Shown piece after piece: positions 1-8,395 of a stretch of DNA of 64,000 bases. Each line of letters starts with the position of its first letter. The stretch's first letter is position 1. Origin of the DNA: Patulibacter minatonensis DSM 18081. Its GTDB lineage: Bacteria > Actinomycetota > Thermoleophilia > Solirubrobacterales > Solirubrobacteraceae. The notes beneath the pieces are model-generated. The model did no database searches, had not been told where the DNA came from, and saw only the letters and a list, made by a program, of their open reading frames with translations. The stretch lies in contig NZ_KI912613.1 in the NCBI RefSeq assembly GCF_000519325.1, forward strand, positions 4,596,469 to 4,660,468, written 5' to 3'. A program made the translations under genes and the position numbers.

Positions 1-2
1 TA

Positions 3-428
3 TCCTGTGGGGCTGTGGGCTTGTTCTTCATCGACACCGACTCCGGTCGCGTCGCGACGCAGCGGCAGCTGACGTACGCGGGGCTGGGCGACTCCATGAC
101 CCCGCCCCCGCGGCCGTGGCACCAGATCCGCGGCTCGGGCGACGCCTCGACGCTCTGGTACGCGGTGCTGCGGAAGCAGGAGCGCGGGATCTGGCTGGGC
201 TCCCTCGTCTTTCGACAGGGGGACCACTATCCCCTCCTCCTGCAGAAGGGCTGGCAGGAGGTCCCGGTCGAGGAGATCGCGGCGTTCGGCCCCGTGACCC
301 CGACGAGCCAGGAGGGCATCGGCGACCTCGACGACGCGATCCAGGCCCTCGCGGCGGCGGAGATCTCGGCGGTCTCGCCCGAGGTCCGTGCCCTCGCGGC
401 GCAACCGCCGCGCGACCCGCAGGACTGA
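3..428 (+). CDS. Hypothetical protein, probably 5'-truncated by the window edge
   Basis: I do not recognise this protein. The frame is open back to the window edge; a GTG at 15 is a possible start, but a start outside the window is equally likely. The visible 140 or so residues are soluble and mixed alpha/beta in look, with aromatic-rich stretches (LWYAVLRKQERGIWLG, LLLQKGWQEVPVEEI) and an Ala-rich tail. No signal peptide, membrane segment or metal motif is visible. It converges on the L,D-transpeptidase gene across a GC-rich gap with three repeats. Codon usage (G/C in third positions) agrees with real coding. Confidence 0.6.
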   Translation, partial: SCGAVGLFFIDTDSGRVATQRQLTYAGLGDSMTPPPRPWHQIRGSGDASTLWYAVLRKQERGIWLGSLVFRQGDHYPLLLQKGWQEVPVEEIAAFGPVTPTSQEGIGDLDDAIQALAAAEISAVSPEVRALAAQPPRDPQD

Positions 429-448
429 CGCCGGGTCCGGGACGCTCG

Positions 449-551
449 GGTCGGGGCCCGCACCGCGGGTCGGGGCCCGCACCCCTCAGGTGGCCCGCCG
501 CGCCGCGGTCCGGCGCGATGGCAGCCCGCGACTCAGGTCGGGGCCCGCACC
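449..551. repeat. Three direct copies of a 16-bp GC-rich repeat in a convergent gap
   Basis: The 16-mer GGTCGGGGCCCGCACC occurs at 449-464, 468-483 and 536-551. Its core GGGGCCC is nearly palindromic. Between copies two and three lies a hairpin (see 499-517). A related string, GGCCGGGGCCCGCACG, follows the ffh gene near 14710, so it may be an intergenic repeat family of this genome. Confidence 0.6.
499..517. terminator. GC hairpin without U-tract between convergent genes
   Basis: The arms CGCGCCG and CGGCGCG form a 7-bp stem with the 5-nt loop CGGTC. It sits in the gap between two converging genes, so a bidirectional terminator role is plausible. There is no T-run, so the call rests on structure and position only. 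Confidence 0.35.
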
Positions 552-563
552 CCTGCGTCGTCC

Positions 564-1601
564 CTAGAGGATGTAGATCGGCGTCCCGACCGGCACCCGC
601 GGGAACAGGTCGATGACGTCCGGCACGTGCATGCGGAGGCAGCCGTGGGAGGCGTTGGTGCCGATCGAGGCATCGTCGCTGGTGCCGTGGATGCCGACGC
701 CGTCGTAGATGCCGAGCCAGCGGGCCTTGATCGGGTTCGACGGTCCGGGCGGGACCACGGTGCCGGCGAGGCTGCCGGCCCAGGCGGAGTTCGGCACGTG
801 CCACGACGGGTTCTCGGCCTTGTTGCCGATCGTGTACTGCCCGGCGGGCGTGTCGTGGCCGGCGGCGCCGACCGAGATGCCGTAGCTCTTGGCGACCTTG
901 AGGTCCTTGTAGAGCGTGAGCTTGAAGGTGGAGCGGTTGGCCACGAGGACCGTGCCGTACTTCTTGCGGATCGCTGCGGTCGTCTCCGCCGGCTTGATCT
1001 TGTTCGTGTACGCCGAGACGTCGTGGTCCGCGGAGGGGTCCATCAGCGCGGTGCGGACGAGCTGCGCGACGCGCTCGCGCTGGAGCCGCAGCCCGACGCG
1101 GCCCTTCGTGAACTGGAACGTGCCGCCCGCGAACGACACCGCGGCGGACTTCGGCTCGCGGTGGAGGTCCTTCTCGACCCGGTTGAGGAGGCGCGTGATC
1201 GCGTACCGGTTGTACGTGCTGAGCGGCGAGTAGTCCTTGCGGACCGTGCGGCCGGCGACGCGGTGGTAGACGCGGGAGAAGGCGTTGCCGTCCTCGCCGA
1301 GCTTCACGGCCTGGACGACGGCGTCCTTGATGTCGACCTTGATCTTGGCCTGGGCCGCGGTGAGCGTCCACTTCCGGTCGCTGTGGTTGACGACCACGGG
1401 CTTCGACAGGCGGTTGGTGAGCTCCGTCGTCGCCTTGCGCTCGGCGGCTGACGCGGTCAGCCCGCCGACGTCCACGCCACCGATGGTGACGCCCTCCGGG
1501 ATCTTCTTCGGCGTGCTCGCGTCGGCGACGAGGACGCCGCCGCAGGCCACGAGGAGCACCGAGAGCAGCGTGGTGAGGATCAGGACAGGACGTTGACGCA
1601 T
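564..1601 (-). CDS. L,D-transpeptidase with VanW-like peptidoglycan-binding domain
   Basis: This is a cell-wall enzyme that would make 3-3 peptidoglycan cross-links or attach proteins to the wall. The N-terminus is a hydrophobic signal segment with a lipobox-like LVAC at residues 17-20, so it may be a lipoprotein. Residues 40-200 resemble the YoaR/VanW-type peptidoglycan-binding domain. The C-terminal YkuD domain keeps the catalytic set: H305 in GIHGT and SHGCLRM with nucleophile C321. At 345 residues it has the usual size. It starts at ATG 1601 and is transcribed alone. A possible -10, TACCAT, lies 13 nt upstream. Family assignment is firm; substrate preference is not visible. Confidence 0.9.
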   Translation of the reverse strand: MRQRPVLILTTLLSVLLVACGGVLVADASTPKKIPEGVTIGGVDVGGLTASAAERKATTELTNRLSKPVVVNHSDRKWTLTAAQAKIKVDIKDAVVQAVKLGEDGNAFSRVYHRVAGRTVRKDYSPLSTYNRYAITRLLNRVEKDLHREPKSAAVSFAGGTFQFTKGRVGLRLQRERVAQLVRTALMDPSADHDVSAYTNKIKPAETTAAIRKKYGTVLVANRSTFKLTLYKDLKVAKSYGISVGAAGHDTPAGQYTIGNKAENPSWHVPNSAWAGSLAGTVVPPGPSNPIKARWLGIYDGVGIHGTSDDASIGTNASHGCLRMHVPDVIDLFPRVPVGTPIYIL

Positions 1602-1772
1602 GGCGGCACCATGGATGGTAACGGGGAATCGGCGGAACCGAAGCCGCGTGCAACGGCGGGTTCAGCGGCAGACGGTCCTACGTCGGAGGTGGCCCCGCGG
1701 TTGCATCCATGAGACCGTTCTCACGATCGCGGACGGCGTACGTCCCGCCGGGGGTCCCGCGGTGGTCGCCGG

Positions 1773-2984
1773 TCAGCGCTGCTGGAGGAGCAGGTCGATC
1801 TCGTCGAGCACCCGGCGCCGGCCCGGGCCCGCGGCCTCGTGCGCCCGGAGCGCGCGCAGCGCCTCAGGGTCCAGCGACGGCAGCAGCACCAGCAGCGCGT
1901 CGCCCTCCAGGGCGCCGATCCCGTCGTCGTCCGGCGCGCTCGGCGAGCCGCCGTCGGACCGCGCCGACGGGCTGTACCGCAGGAACGCCTCGACCTCGGG
2001 CTCGTACGGCGCGGGCATCCCCGGATGGAGCACCCGGCGCCGGCGCCGGACGCCCGCAGCGGTGGTCAGGGCCTCCCGCGAGGTCGCGCGGTACCGGAAC
2101 CCCGTGGCCTTCAGGCGGCGGTTGTCGATGCCCCGCCCGCGGCGCAGCTGGCCCGCGAGCTCGTGCGCGCCACCGAGACCGGCCCGCGAGAGCACCCCGG
2201 CGATCATGCCCGTGCCCCACGGGGGCAGCACCGGGGCGTGCGCGCGTCCGAGGATCCGCAGCGCCTCGGTCAGCGCGAGGGTGCCGTCGGCCGCGACGAG
2301 GTACGGGCCGTCCAGGCGCTCGCCGACGACGTGGGCCACGGCGGCCGCGGCGTCCTCCTCGTGGACGACCTGGACGGGCGGGTCGAACCCGAGGACCGTC
2401 GGCAGCAGCGGCAGCCGGTCCGCGGCCTGCAGGATGCCGCTGCCCGCGGGACCGACGTGGTCCGCCAGGCGGACCGTCGTCAGGCCGAGCTCGGGCCGGC
2501 GGCGGAGCACGCCGGCCGCGGCGCCCTCGATCTGCGCCAGCGCGGTGGCCAGGGCGCCCCGGGGCGACGACGGGGGTTCGACGTCCTCGGTGAGGAACGC
2601 CGGGAGGTCCCGCCCCCACCCGTGCCGGTGGACGGAGCCGACGGTCACGAGGCGCCGGACGGGGCTGCCGTCGTCGGTGCACGCCGCGCCGACGCGCTCG
2701 GTGACGCGGGCGTGCCCGGTGATCGCGCGCTCGTCCAGCGGGGCGATCGCCGCGGCGGCGCGGACGTCGACGAGGACGTCGACGCCGGCCCCGCGCACGA
2801 CCCGCGGCAGCTGCAGCAGGCCCTCGCCGAGGCGGACGAACTCGGCCCGGACGAACGGCGCGCCGGGGGCGTGGTCGTCGACCGCGATGACGGTCTCCAC
2901 GTCGTCGCGGCGCTCGAGCGCGGTCACCACGAGCGCGCCGAAGCGGCTGGACCCGGCGGTGACCAGGACGCGGAGGCCGGTCAT
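1773..2984 (-). CDS. Degenerate NAD-dependent epimerase/dehydratase (SDR-like)
   Basis: The Rossmann-type N-terminus and general layout are those of extended short-chain dehydrogenases. However, the TGxxGxxG motif is altered to TAGSSRFG. Where YxxxK is expected (after TEDVEPPSSP) the chain reads RGALATALAQIE, with neither Tyr nor Lys. Catalysis is therefore doubtful, and a nucleotide-sensing or structural role is possible. The C-terminal 35 residues form a helical module (SLDPEALRALRAHEAAG). I use ATG 2984 because it overlaps the stop of the upstream PlsC-like gene as ATGA; an in-frame start at 2993 is possible. From memory, an SDR next to a PlsC-like gene also occurs in mycobacteria. Confidence 0.75.
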   Translation of the reverse strand: MTGLRVLVTAGSSRFGALVVTALERRDDVETVIAVDDHAPGAPFVRAEFVRLGEGLLQLPRVVRGAGVDVLVDVRAAAAIAPLDERAITGHARVTERVGAACTDDGSPVRRLVTVGSVHRHGWGRDLPAFLTEDVEPPSSPRGALATALAQIEGAAAGVLRRRPELGLTTVRLADHVGPAGSGILQAADRLPLLPTVLGFDPPVQVVHEEDAAAAVAHVVGERLDGPYLVAADGTLALTEALRILGRAHAPVLPPWGTGMIAGVLSRAGLGGAHELAGQLRRGRGIDNRRLKATGFRYRATSREALTTAAGVRRRRRVLHPGMPAPYEPEVEAFLRYSPSARSDGGSPSAPDDDGIGALEGDALLVLLPSLDPEALRALRAHEAAGPGRRRVLDEIDLLLQQR

Positions 2985-3775
2985 CCGACCCACCGCGACG
3001 TCCGGGCGCGGAGCATGTCCGCGGTCTCGTGCCGGAGCCGGCGGGCGGCCGAGAGCGCCAGGCGCTCGGCCTCGGCGGCCGGTTGCACGCCGTCGTCGGT
3101 GTCGGGGTGGAGCGGCGGGAGCGGGCGCAGGCGGATCTTCGCGGGCAGGAAGGCCAGCAGGGCGAGCGGCCCGAGGTGCGGGAAGCCGAGCGTGACGGGG
3201 ACCCGGCGGCCCCCGGGGAGCGGCACGCGCGCGAGCACGGGCTGTGCGTCGTCGGCGCCTGCGGCGACGACGGGCACGATCGGGACGCCGGTGCGGACGG
3301 CGGCGAGCACGGCCGGGTGCTGCCCCAGGGTCGCGCTCGCCGCGGCGTCGTGGAGGCGATCCGTCCGGGTGCTCAGGACCACGAGCTCGCCCTCGTCGCC
3401 GAGCAGGCGGGTGAGGTCGTCGACGTGGGCGCCGACGGCCCCGGCGCGGGTCAGGAGCACCGACAGCCCGGGCTGGTCCAGCAGGGACCGGTCGACGCAG
3501 ATGCGCGGGTCGCGGCGGCGCGGGTGGTCCTCGCGGACGGCCTTGGCCAGGAGCGGGGCGATCGGCGACACGACGCCGCCGCCGGTGACGATCAGGAGGG
3601 CGCCCCCGCTGGACGGGATGCGGTCGGCGTGCTCGAGCTCCACGCGGAACCAGAGCTTGTGCGCGGCCTCCCAGACCGTCCGGTCCAGCACGCCGCTGAG
3701 GCGCGCGGAGCGGCCCCAGTCGTCGAGGTCGCGGTCCGGTTCGACGACCGGCAGGATGTCGCGTGCGCCGTCCAT
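2981..3775 (-). CDS. PlsC-like lysophospholipid acyltransferase fold, catalytic motif lost
   Basis: The overall pattern matches the PlsC/LPLAT acyltransferase family, for example ELEHADRIPSSGGALLIV and later RTGVPIVPVVAAGADD. Active members carry NHxxxxD after the first strand and an FPEG/EGTR block. Here the first reads VTGGGVVSPIAP and the second VVLSTRTDR, so His, Asp and Glu are all missing. It probably lacks acyltransferase activity or uses different chemistry. The gene begins 1 nt after the ilvD stop and overlaps the SDR-like gene by 4 nt, so the two degenerate proteins are likely made together. Its role is unknown. Confidence 0.7.
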   Translation of the reverse strand: MDGARDILPVVEPDRDLDDWGRSARLSGVLDRTVWEAAHKLWFRVELEHADRIPSSGGALLIVTGGGVVSPIAPLLAKAVREDHPRRRDPRICVDRSLLDQPGLSVLLTRAGAVGAHVDDLTRLLGDEGELVVLSTRTDRLHDAAASATLGQHPAVLAAVRTGVPIVPVVAAGADDAQPVLARVPLPGGRRVPVTLGFPHLGPLALLAFLPAKIRLRPLPPLHPDTDDGVQPAAEAERLALSAARRLRHETADMLRARTSRWVG

Positions 3776-3776
3776 G

Positions 3777-5468
3777 TCAGCCGATGGTGACGGCGCCCTC
3801 GCTGGCGGTGCCGACGAGCTTCGCGTACTTGGCGAGGACCCCGGTGGCGTCGGGGCTGAGGACGGGCTCGTAGGCCGCGGCCCGCTCGGCGATCTGCGCG
3901 TCCGTGAGGTCGACCGACAGGCGGCGCTCGTCGACGTCGATCGTGATCTCGTCGCCCTCCCGGACCGCCGCGATCGGGCCGCGGTGGAACGCCTCCGGCG
4001 AGACGTGCCCGACCGAGAAGCCGTGGGTCGCGCCGGAGAACCGGCCGTCGGTGATCAGCGCGACCTCGCCGGAGATCCCGATCCCCGACAGCGCGGAGGA
4101 GACGGCGAGCATCTCGCGCATCCCCGGACCGCCGGTCGGACCCTCGTTGCGGATCACGATCACGTCACCGGGCCGGATCCCGCCGTCGGTGACGACCGCC
4201 ATCGCCGCGGCCTCCTGCTCGAACACCCGCGCCGGACCGACGTGCCGCCGGCGCTCGTGCCCCGAGAGCTTCACGACGCAGCCCTCGGGCGCGAGGTTCC
4301 CGCGGAGGATCGCCAGTCCGCCGGTGTCCCGGATCGGGTCGTGGAGCGGCCGGATGACGCGCTGCCCCTCGGCCTCGACGCCCTGGTCGGCGAGCTCGCC
4401 GATCGTGGGACCGGTGACGGTCGGCTGTCCTTCGTGGAGCTGGCCGGCCTCCTTCAGGCGGCCGAGGAAGACGGGGGTGCCGCCGGCGTGCCAGAGGTCC
4501 ACGGCGTTGTACCGCCCGCCGGGCAGCAGGTCGCAGAGCAGCGGCGTGGAGCGGCTGATGCGGTCGAAGTCGTCGATGTCGAAGTCGACGCCCATCTCCT
4601 TCGCGACCGCCAGCAGGTGCAGCACGGCGTTGGTGGAGCCACCGGAGCCGGAGACCGCCGCGACGGCGTTCTGCAGCGACTCCTTCGTGATCACGTCGGA
4701 CGGGCGCAGGTCGCGGCGCAGGACGTCCATCACGAGCTCGCCGGTCCGGAACGCGACCTCGAGCTTCGACGGGGCCTGCGCGTGGACCATGGCCGCGCCG
4801 GCGGGGCTGATCCCCATCGCCTCGAACGCCATCGCCATCGTGTTCGCCGTGAACTGGCCGCCGCAGGCACCGGCGCCGGGGCTGGCGACGTTCTCGAGCT
4901 CGTCGAGCTCCGCGTCGGTCATCTTCCCCGCGGCGTGGCGGCCGACGGCCTCGAAGACGGACTGGATGGTCACCTGCTCGCCGTGCAGGTGCCCCGGCGG
5001 GATCGAGCCGCCGTAGAGCATCAGGCCGGGGATGTTCAGGCGGGCGAGGGCCATGACGCCGGCCGGGATCGTCTTGTCGCAGCCGGTGATGACGACGAGG
5101 CCGTCGAAGAGGTGGCCGCGGGCGACGAGCTCGATCGAGTCGGTGATGACCTCGCGGGACACGAGCGACGTCTTCATGCCCGAGGTGCCCATCGTGATCC
5201 CGTCGGAGATCGCGATGTGGTTGACCTCCATCGGGGTGCCGCCGGCCGCCCGGATGCCCTCCTTGACCTTGTTGGCCAGGACCCGGTGGTTGAAGTTGCA
5301 CGGCATCGTCTCGATCCAGCCGTGCGCGACGCCGATGATCGGCCTGCTCAGCGCCTCGTTGTCGAACCCGATGCCCTTCAGGTACGTCCGGGCGGCCGCG
5401 CGCTGCGGCCCCTCGGTCATGACCCGGCTCCGGTGCTTCAGGTCGACGTGGTCGGAGGTGTCGCTCAC
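3777..5468 (-). CDS. ilvD: Dihydroxy-acid dehydratase
   Basis: It dehydrates 2,3-dihydroxy-isovalerate and 2,3-dihydroxy-3-methylvalerate to the 2-keto acids of valine and isoleucine synthesis. The 563 residues cover the whole family length. The iron-sulfur cysteines are visible at C57 (MPCNFN), C130 (VITGCDKT) and C202 (GACGG), the spacing of the ilvD/edd family. The start is GTG 5468 with a TAGCGT hexamer exactly 7 nt upstream, which predicts a leaderless mRNA. The downstream neighbours are a PlsC-like and an SDR-like gene, an unusual partnership; no other ilv gene is in the window. Confidence 0.95.
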   Translation of the reverse strand: MSDTSDHVDLKHRSRVMTEGPQRAAARTYLKGIGFDNEALSRPIIGVAHGWIETMPCNFNHRVLANKVKEGIRAAGGTPMEVNHIAISDGITMGTSGMKTSLVSREVITDSIELVARGHLFDGLVVITGCDKTIPAGVMALARLNIPGLMLYGGSIPPGHLHGEQVTIQSVFEAVGRHAAGKMTDAELDELENVASPGAGACGGQFTANTMAMAFEAMGISPAGAAMVHAQAPSKLEVAFRTGELVMDVLRRDLRPSDVITKESLQNAVAAVSGSGGSTNAVLHLLAVAKEMGVDFDIDDFDRISRSTPLLCDLLPGGRYNAVDLWHAGGTPVFLGRLKEAGQLHEGQPTVTGPTIGELADQGVEAEGQRVIRPLHDPIRDTGGLAILRGNLAPEGCVVKLSGHERRRHVGPARVFEQEAAAMAVVTDGGIRPGDVIVIRNEGPTGGPGMREMLAVSSALSGIGISGEVALITDGRFSGATHGFSVGHVSPEAFHRGPIAAVREGDEITIDVDERRLSVDLTDAQIAERAAAYEPVLSPDATGVLAKYAKLVGTASEGAVTIG

Positions 5469-5475
5469 CGGGGGA

Positions 5476-5481
5476 ACGCTA
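5476..5481 (-). promoter_or_regulatory. Predicted leaderless -10 box of ilvD (TAGCGT)
   Basis: On the minus strand TAGCGT is followed by 7 nt and then the GTG start, so transcription would begin at or next to the first base of the start codon. There is no Shine-Dalgarno sequence. The same hexamer at the same distance precedes comM. Confidence 0.55.
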
Positions 5482-5513
5482 CCCCACCACCGGCGGCGAC
5501 CTGCGGCCCCCGG

Positions 5514-6158
5514 TCAGCCCGCGGCGCGACGCCGGGCGGCACGCGCGAGGCGACCGGTCCGGGCCAGGCCCATGGCGCGCTCGGTGCGCTCCCGCTCCCA
5601 CTCGCGCATGCGCCAGAGGTCCCGTCGGATGGACCGGCGGGAGAACTCGGTGCCGGGGAAGCTGATCCGCGCCGAGGCGACGACGCCGCGCTCGTCCTGC
5701 GTGAGCGCCATCCAGTGCGCGAGGACGTCGTCGCTGGCCACCAGCGGTTCGTCGGGATCGAGCCCGGCGAGCTGCACCCGGCACTCCCCCAGGAGCGTCG
5801 TGGTCTGCGGCAGGAAGACGACGTGCGGACGATGCGGGTAGACGAGGTACGCGTACGCGACGCCGGACGCCGGACGCCGGCCGGACGGCGCCGGGGCACG
5901 CCCGCCCCCGCCCCAGACACGGACGAACCCGAGGTCGCGGTACATCGCCCAGCTGTCCTCGTCCAGGCAGGTGCGCAGGAGGTCCCGGGCGGTGGCCTCC
6001 GCCCGCTTGCGCTCGAGGTGGCCGGCGCGCCCGGCGCGCACCACGGCGACCGCGTGCTCCACGCGGTCGGCGAGCAGCGGGAACCAGTAGCCGGCGGTGA
6101 GCGCGAGCGGCAGGACGGCGGCGGCGACGAACGCCGCGATCGCGAGCGCGACGATCAT
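5514..6158 (-). CDS. Membrane-anchored protein of unknown function
   Basis: The N-terminus ([26 protein letters not shown]) is one clear transmembrane segment. The following 190 residues are hydrophilic, with a basic helical stretch (GHLERKRAEATARDLLRTCL), a Gly/Pro-rich linker near residue 85 and a basic C-terminus rich in Arg. No family motif is recognisable. The ATG at 6158 overlaps the thiD stop as ATGA, so it is likely translated together with thiD, although no thiamine-related motif is seen. It could be a substrate-binding or envelope-associated accessory protein; that is speculation. Confidence 0.7.
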   Translation of the reverse strand: MIVALAIAAFVAAAVLPLALTAGYWFPLLADRVEHAVAVVRAGRAGHLERKRAEATARDLLRTCLDEDSWAMYRDLGFVRVWGGGGRAPAPSGRRPASGVAYAYLVYPHRPHVVFLPQTTTLLGECRVQLAGLDPDEPLVASDDVLAHWMALTQDERGVVASARISFPGTEFSRRSIRRDLWRMREWERERTERAMGLARTGRLARAARRRAAG

Positions 6159-7039
6159 GGCGCGCTCACCCGGTCCGGTGCCGGGGTCGCGGCGTCCGCG
6201 CGACTTCCCGCGGGGGTCCGCAGAGCGGGGAGGTCGAGCACGTCGACGGGGCCGGGACCGGCACCGACGTCGCGCAGCCCGCGGCGGACGGCCTCGCCGG
6301 CCTCGGCGCGCGCGACCCGGGCGGCGCGGACGACGTCGTCCCCCGCCGCGAGGCGGGCGGCCAGGGTGCTCGAGTGGGTGCACCCGGACCCGTGGGCGGC
6401 GCCGTCGGGGTGGCGGACGCCTGGGAGCCGGTGGACGGTGCCGTCCTCGAGCAGGAGGAGGTCCTCCGCGGCGGCGCGGTGCCCGCCGGTCACCAGGACG
6501 TTCGCCGGGCCGGCCGCCTGGATCGTCCGGGCGAGCTCGGTGACGTCGTCGTCGGTGAGCACGGCGAGGTCGCGCACGTCGTCGCGACCGGCGAGCACGA
6601 CGGCCTCGGGCAGGTTCGGCGTGACGACCGTGGCGAACGGCAGGAGGTCCCGGACGTAGGCGCGCTGGGCGTCGGCCTCGAGCAGCCGGGCACCGGACTC
6701 GGCGACCATCACGGGGTCCGCGACCACGGGCACGCCGGCCGGGAGTCCCGCGAGGGCCTCGACGACGGCACCGATGCTGGGCTCGGACCCGACCATGCCG
6801 ATCTTGACGGCGTCCACGCCGAGGTCCCCGACGACCGCCAGCACCTGCTCGACGATCATCCGAGGGGCGACCGCGTCGATGCGGGTCACGCCGACGGTGC
6901 TCTGCGCCGTCAGGCCGGTGATCGCGCTCGTCCCGTGGACGCCCTGGGCGGCGAACGCCTTGAGGTCGGCCTGGATCCCCGCGCCCCCTCCGGAGTCGGA
7001 GCCGGCGATCGTCAGGCAGATGGGGGTGCGCACGGCCAT
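6155..7039 (-). CDS. thiD: Hydroxymethylpyrimidine/phosphomethylpyrimidine kinase
   Basis: It phosphorylates HMP and HMP-P in thiamine biosynthesis, in the cytosol. The ribokinase-like fold is evident: [18 protein letters not shown] near the N-terminus, [13 protein letters not shown] in the middle, and the anion-hole motif GSGCTHSS near residue 220. The C-terminal 40 residues are an extra Ala/Pro-rich tail. I place the start at ATG 7039 (MAVRTPICL) rather than the GTG at 7045, because a TAGCCT hexamer lies 8 nt before that ATG. No thi-box (TPP riboswitch) fits in the short upstream gap. Confidence 0.92.
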   Translation of the reverse strand: MAVRTPICLTIAGSDSGGGAGIQADLKAFAAQGVHGTSAITGLTAQSTVGVTRIDAVAPRMIVEQVLAVVGDLGVDAVKIGMVGSEPSIGAVVEALAGLPAGVPVVADPVMVAESGARLLEADAQRAYVRDLLPFATVVTPNLPEAVVLAGRDDVRDLAVLTDDDVTELARTIQAAGPANVLVTGGHRAAAEDLLLLEDGTVHRLPGVRHPDGAAHGSGCTHSSTLAARLAAGDDVVRAARVARAEAGEAVRRGLRDVGAGPGPVDVLDLPALRTPAGSRADAATPAPDRVSAP

Positions 7040-7096
7040 GCACACCGAGGCTACCGCGATGGCGGCGTCGGGGCAGACGCTCCTCCCGGCCGTCGT

Positions 7097-8395
7097 TCAA
7101 TCGTTGGGCCCGGCGTCCGGACGCTCGGCCAGGAGCTCGAGCCCGCCGTCCAGCGACCGACGCAGCCGCCCGTCCGCCTCGAGCGCCCCGAGCCCCGCCA
7201 GCACCGTCGTCGCCCCGTCCTCGGCGATCAGGCTCTCGATCGTGCGCGGTCCCCGCAGGAGCTGCTCGCCGATGCGGCGGGCGTTCCCGTGCAGACCCAG
7301 CAGCCGGTCGACCTCGGGCAGCGGGACCCCGAGCGTCGGTGGGACCACGCGGGGCGCGGACGGGGGCTCCTCCTGTCCGAGCGGGAGCTGCACCGGACCG
7401 CCACCGCCGGACGACGCCCCCCGCCGGACGCTGCGGACGCCCACGAGCGCCTCGTGCACCATCTGCCGGGCGTCGTCCGCGGTGACGATCGCCCGGGCGG
7501 GGCCGGGATCGTCGTCGTCCCCCGACACGACGCCGCGGAGCAGGTCGTTGCTCCCCGCCCATGCGGGGTCGAGGACGGAGCCGGGCACCACGCCGACGGG
7601 GCGGTGCAGCCCGTTCGCGTGCTCGACGGAGCGCAGCGACCCCGAACCGCGCGCCGCGGCCGTGACGAGCAGGCCGTCGCCGAGGGCCGCGATCAGGCGG
7701 TTCCGGGCCGGGAAGCTCCAGCGCCGGGGCGTCGACCCGGGAGGGAGCTCGCTGACGATCACGCCGTGCTCCGCGATCCGCCCGTAGAGCCCCCGCAGTG
7801 TCGCGGGCGTCGCCCGCTCCGGACCGCTCGCCAGGACCGCCACGGTCCCGCCCGGGCCCGCGTGGTCGTCCCCGGTCGGAGCACCGGCCGCCAACGCCCC
7901 CTCGTGCGACGCCTCGTCGATGCCGAACGCCATGCCGCTGACCACGGTGATGCCGCCGCCGGCGAGCGACTCGGCGAACCGGCGGGCGAGCCGTCGGCCG
8001 TCGGCGGGTGCCCGCCGCGCACCGACCATGGCGATCGTCGGGCGGTCGAGCCCCGGTCCGAGGACGGCGAGCAGCCGCTCGACGCCTCCCAGCACGTGGA
8101 GGACCGCCGGTGGGTCGCGGAGCTCGCGCAGGCGACCGGGGAACGCGTCGTCGTGCCGGCACACCGACTCGACGCCGAACGCGCGCTCCTCCCCCGCCGC
8201 CCCGGACAGGAGCTCGTCGTCGGAGCAGCGGAGCGCCCGCGGCCGCGGCGCCCCGTCGCCCTGGACCGCACGGACGAAGTCCTCGTTCTCCAGCGCGAGG
8301 ACCAGCGGCGGACGGCCCGCACGCGGGCGATCGAGGCCGGGCGTCATCTCCCGCAGGAGCTGCGCCCGCCGGACGCAGTCGGCGCAGGCCCTCAT
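7097..8395 (-). CDS. dprA: DNA-processing protein DprA
   Basis: DprA loads RecA on incoming single-stranded DNA during natural transformation. The Rossmann-like core is clear: [25 protein letters not shown], then [43 protein letters not shown] and the [11 protein letters not shown] block. The C-terminal 60 residues ([16 protein letters not shown]) look like the winged-helix DML1-type tail. The N-terminus carries a CADC pair before the usual domain. At 432 residues it is slightly longer than typical. ATG 8395 overlaps the comM stop as ATGA, so the pair is an operon. Confidence 0.92.
   Translation of the reverse strand: MRACADCVRRAQLLREMTPGLDRPRAGRPPLVLALENEDFVRAVQGDGAPRPRALRCSDDELLSGAAGEERAFGVESVCRHDDAFPGRLRELRDPPAVLHVLGGVERLLAVLGPGLDRPTIAMVGARRAPADGRRLARRFAESLAGGGITVVSGMAFGIDEASHEGALAAGAPTGDDHAGPGGTVAVLASGPERATPATLRGLYGRIAEHGVIVSELPPGSTPRRWSFPARNRLIAALGDGLLVTAAARGSGSLRSVEHANGLHRPVGVVPGSVLDPAWAGSNDLLRGVVSGDDDDPGPARAIVTADDARQMVHEALVGVRSVRRGASSGGGGPVQLPLGQEEPPSAPRVVPPTLGVPLPEVDRLLGLHGNARRIGEQLLRGPRTIESLIAEDGATTVLAGLGALEADGRLRRSLDGGLELLAERPDAGPND

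Noticed and set aside
2985-2993. Start at 2993 for the SDR-like gene
   Set aside because: ATG 2984 gives the exact ATGA overlap that recurs throughout the window and removes only three residues.
5469-5513. T-box or leader-peptide attenuator for ilvD
   Set aside because: The upstream gene ends within 45 nt, and the -10 box 7 nt from the start leaves no leader.
1839-6659. A plus-strand reading frame of about 1600 codons
   Set aside because: It is the mirror of several real minus-strand genes (SDR-like, PlsC-like, ilvD, thiD). Low-complexity Arg/Ala/Asp-rich content and no domain show that it is an artefact of high GC.
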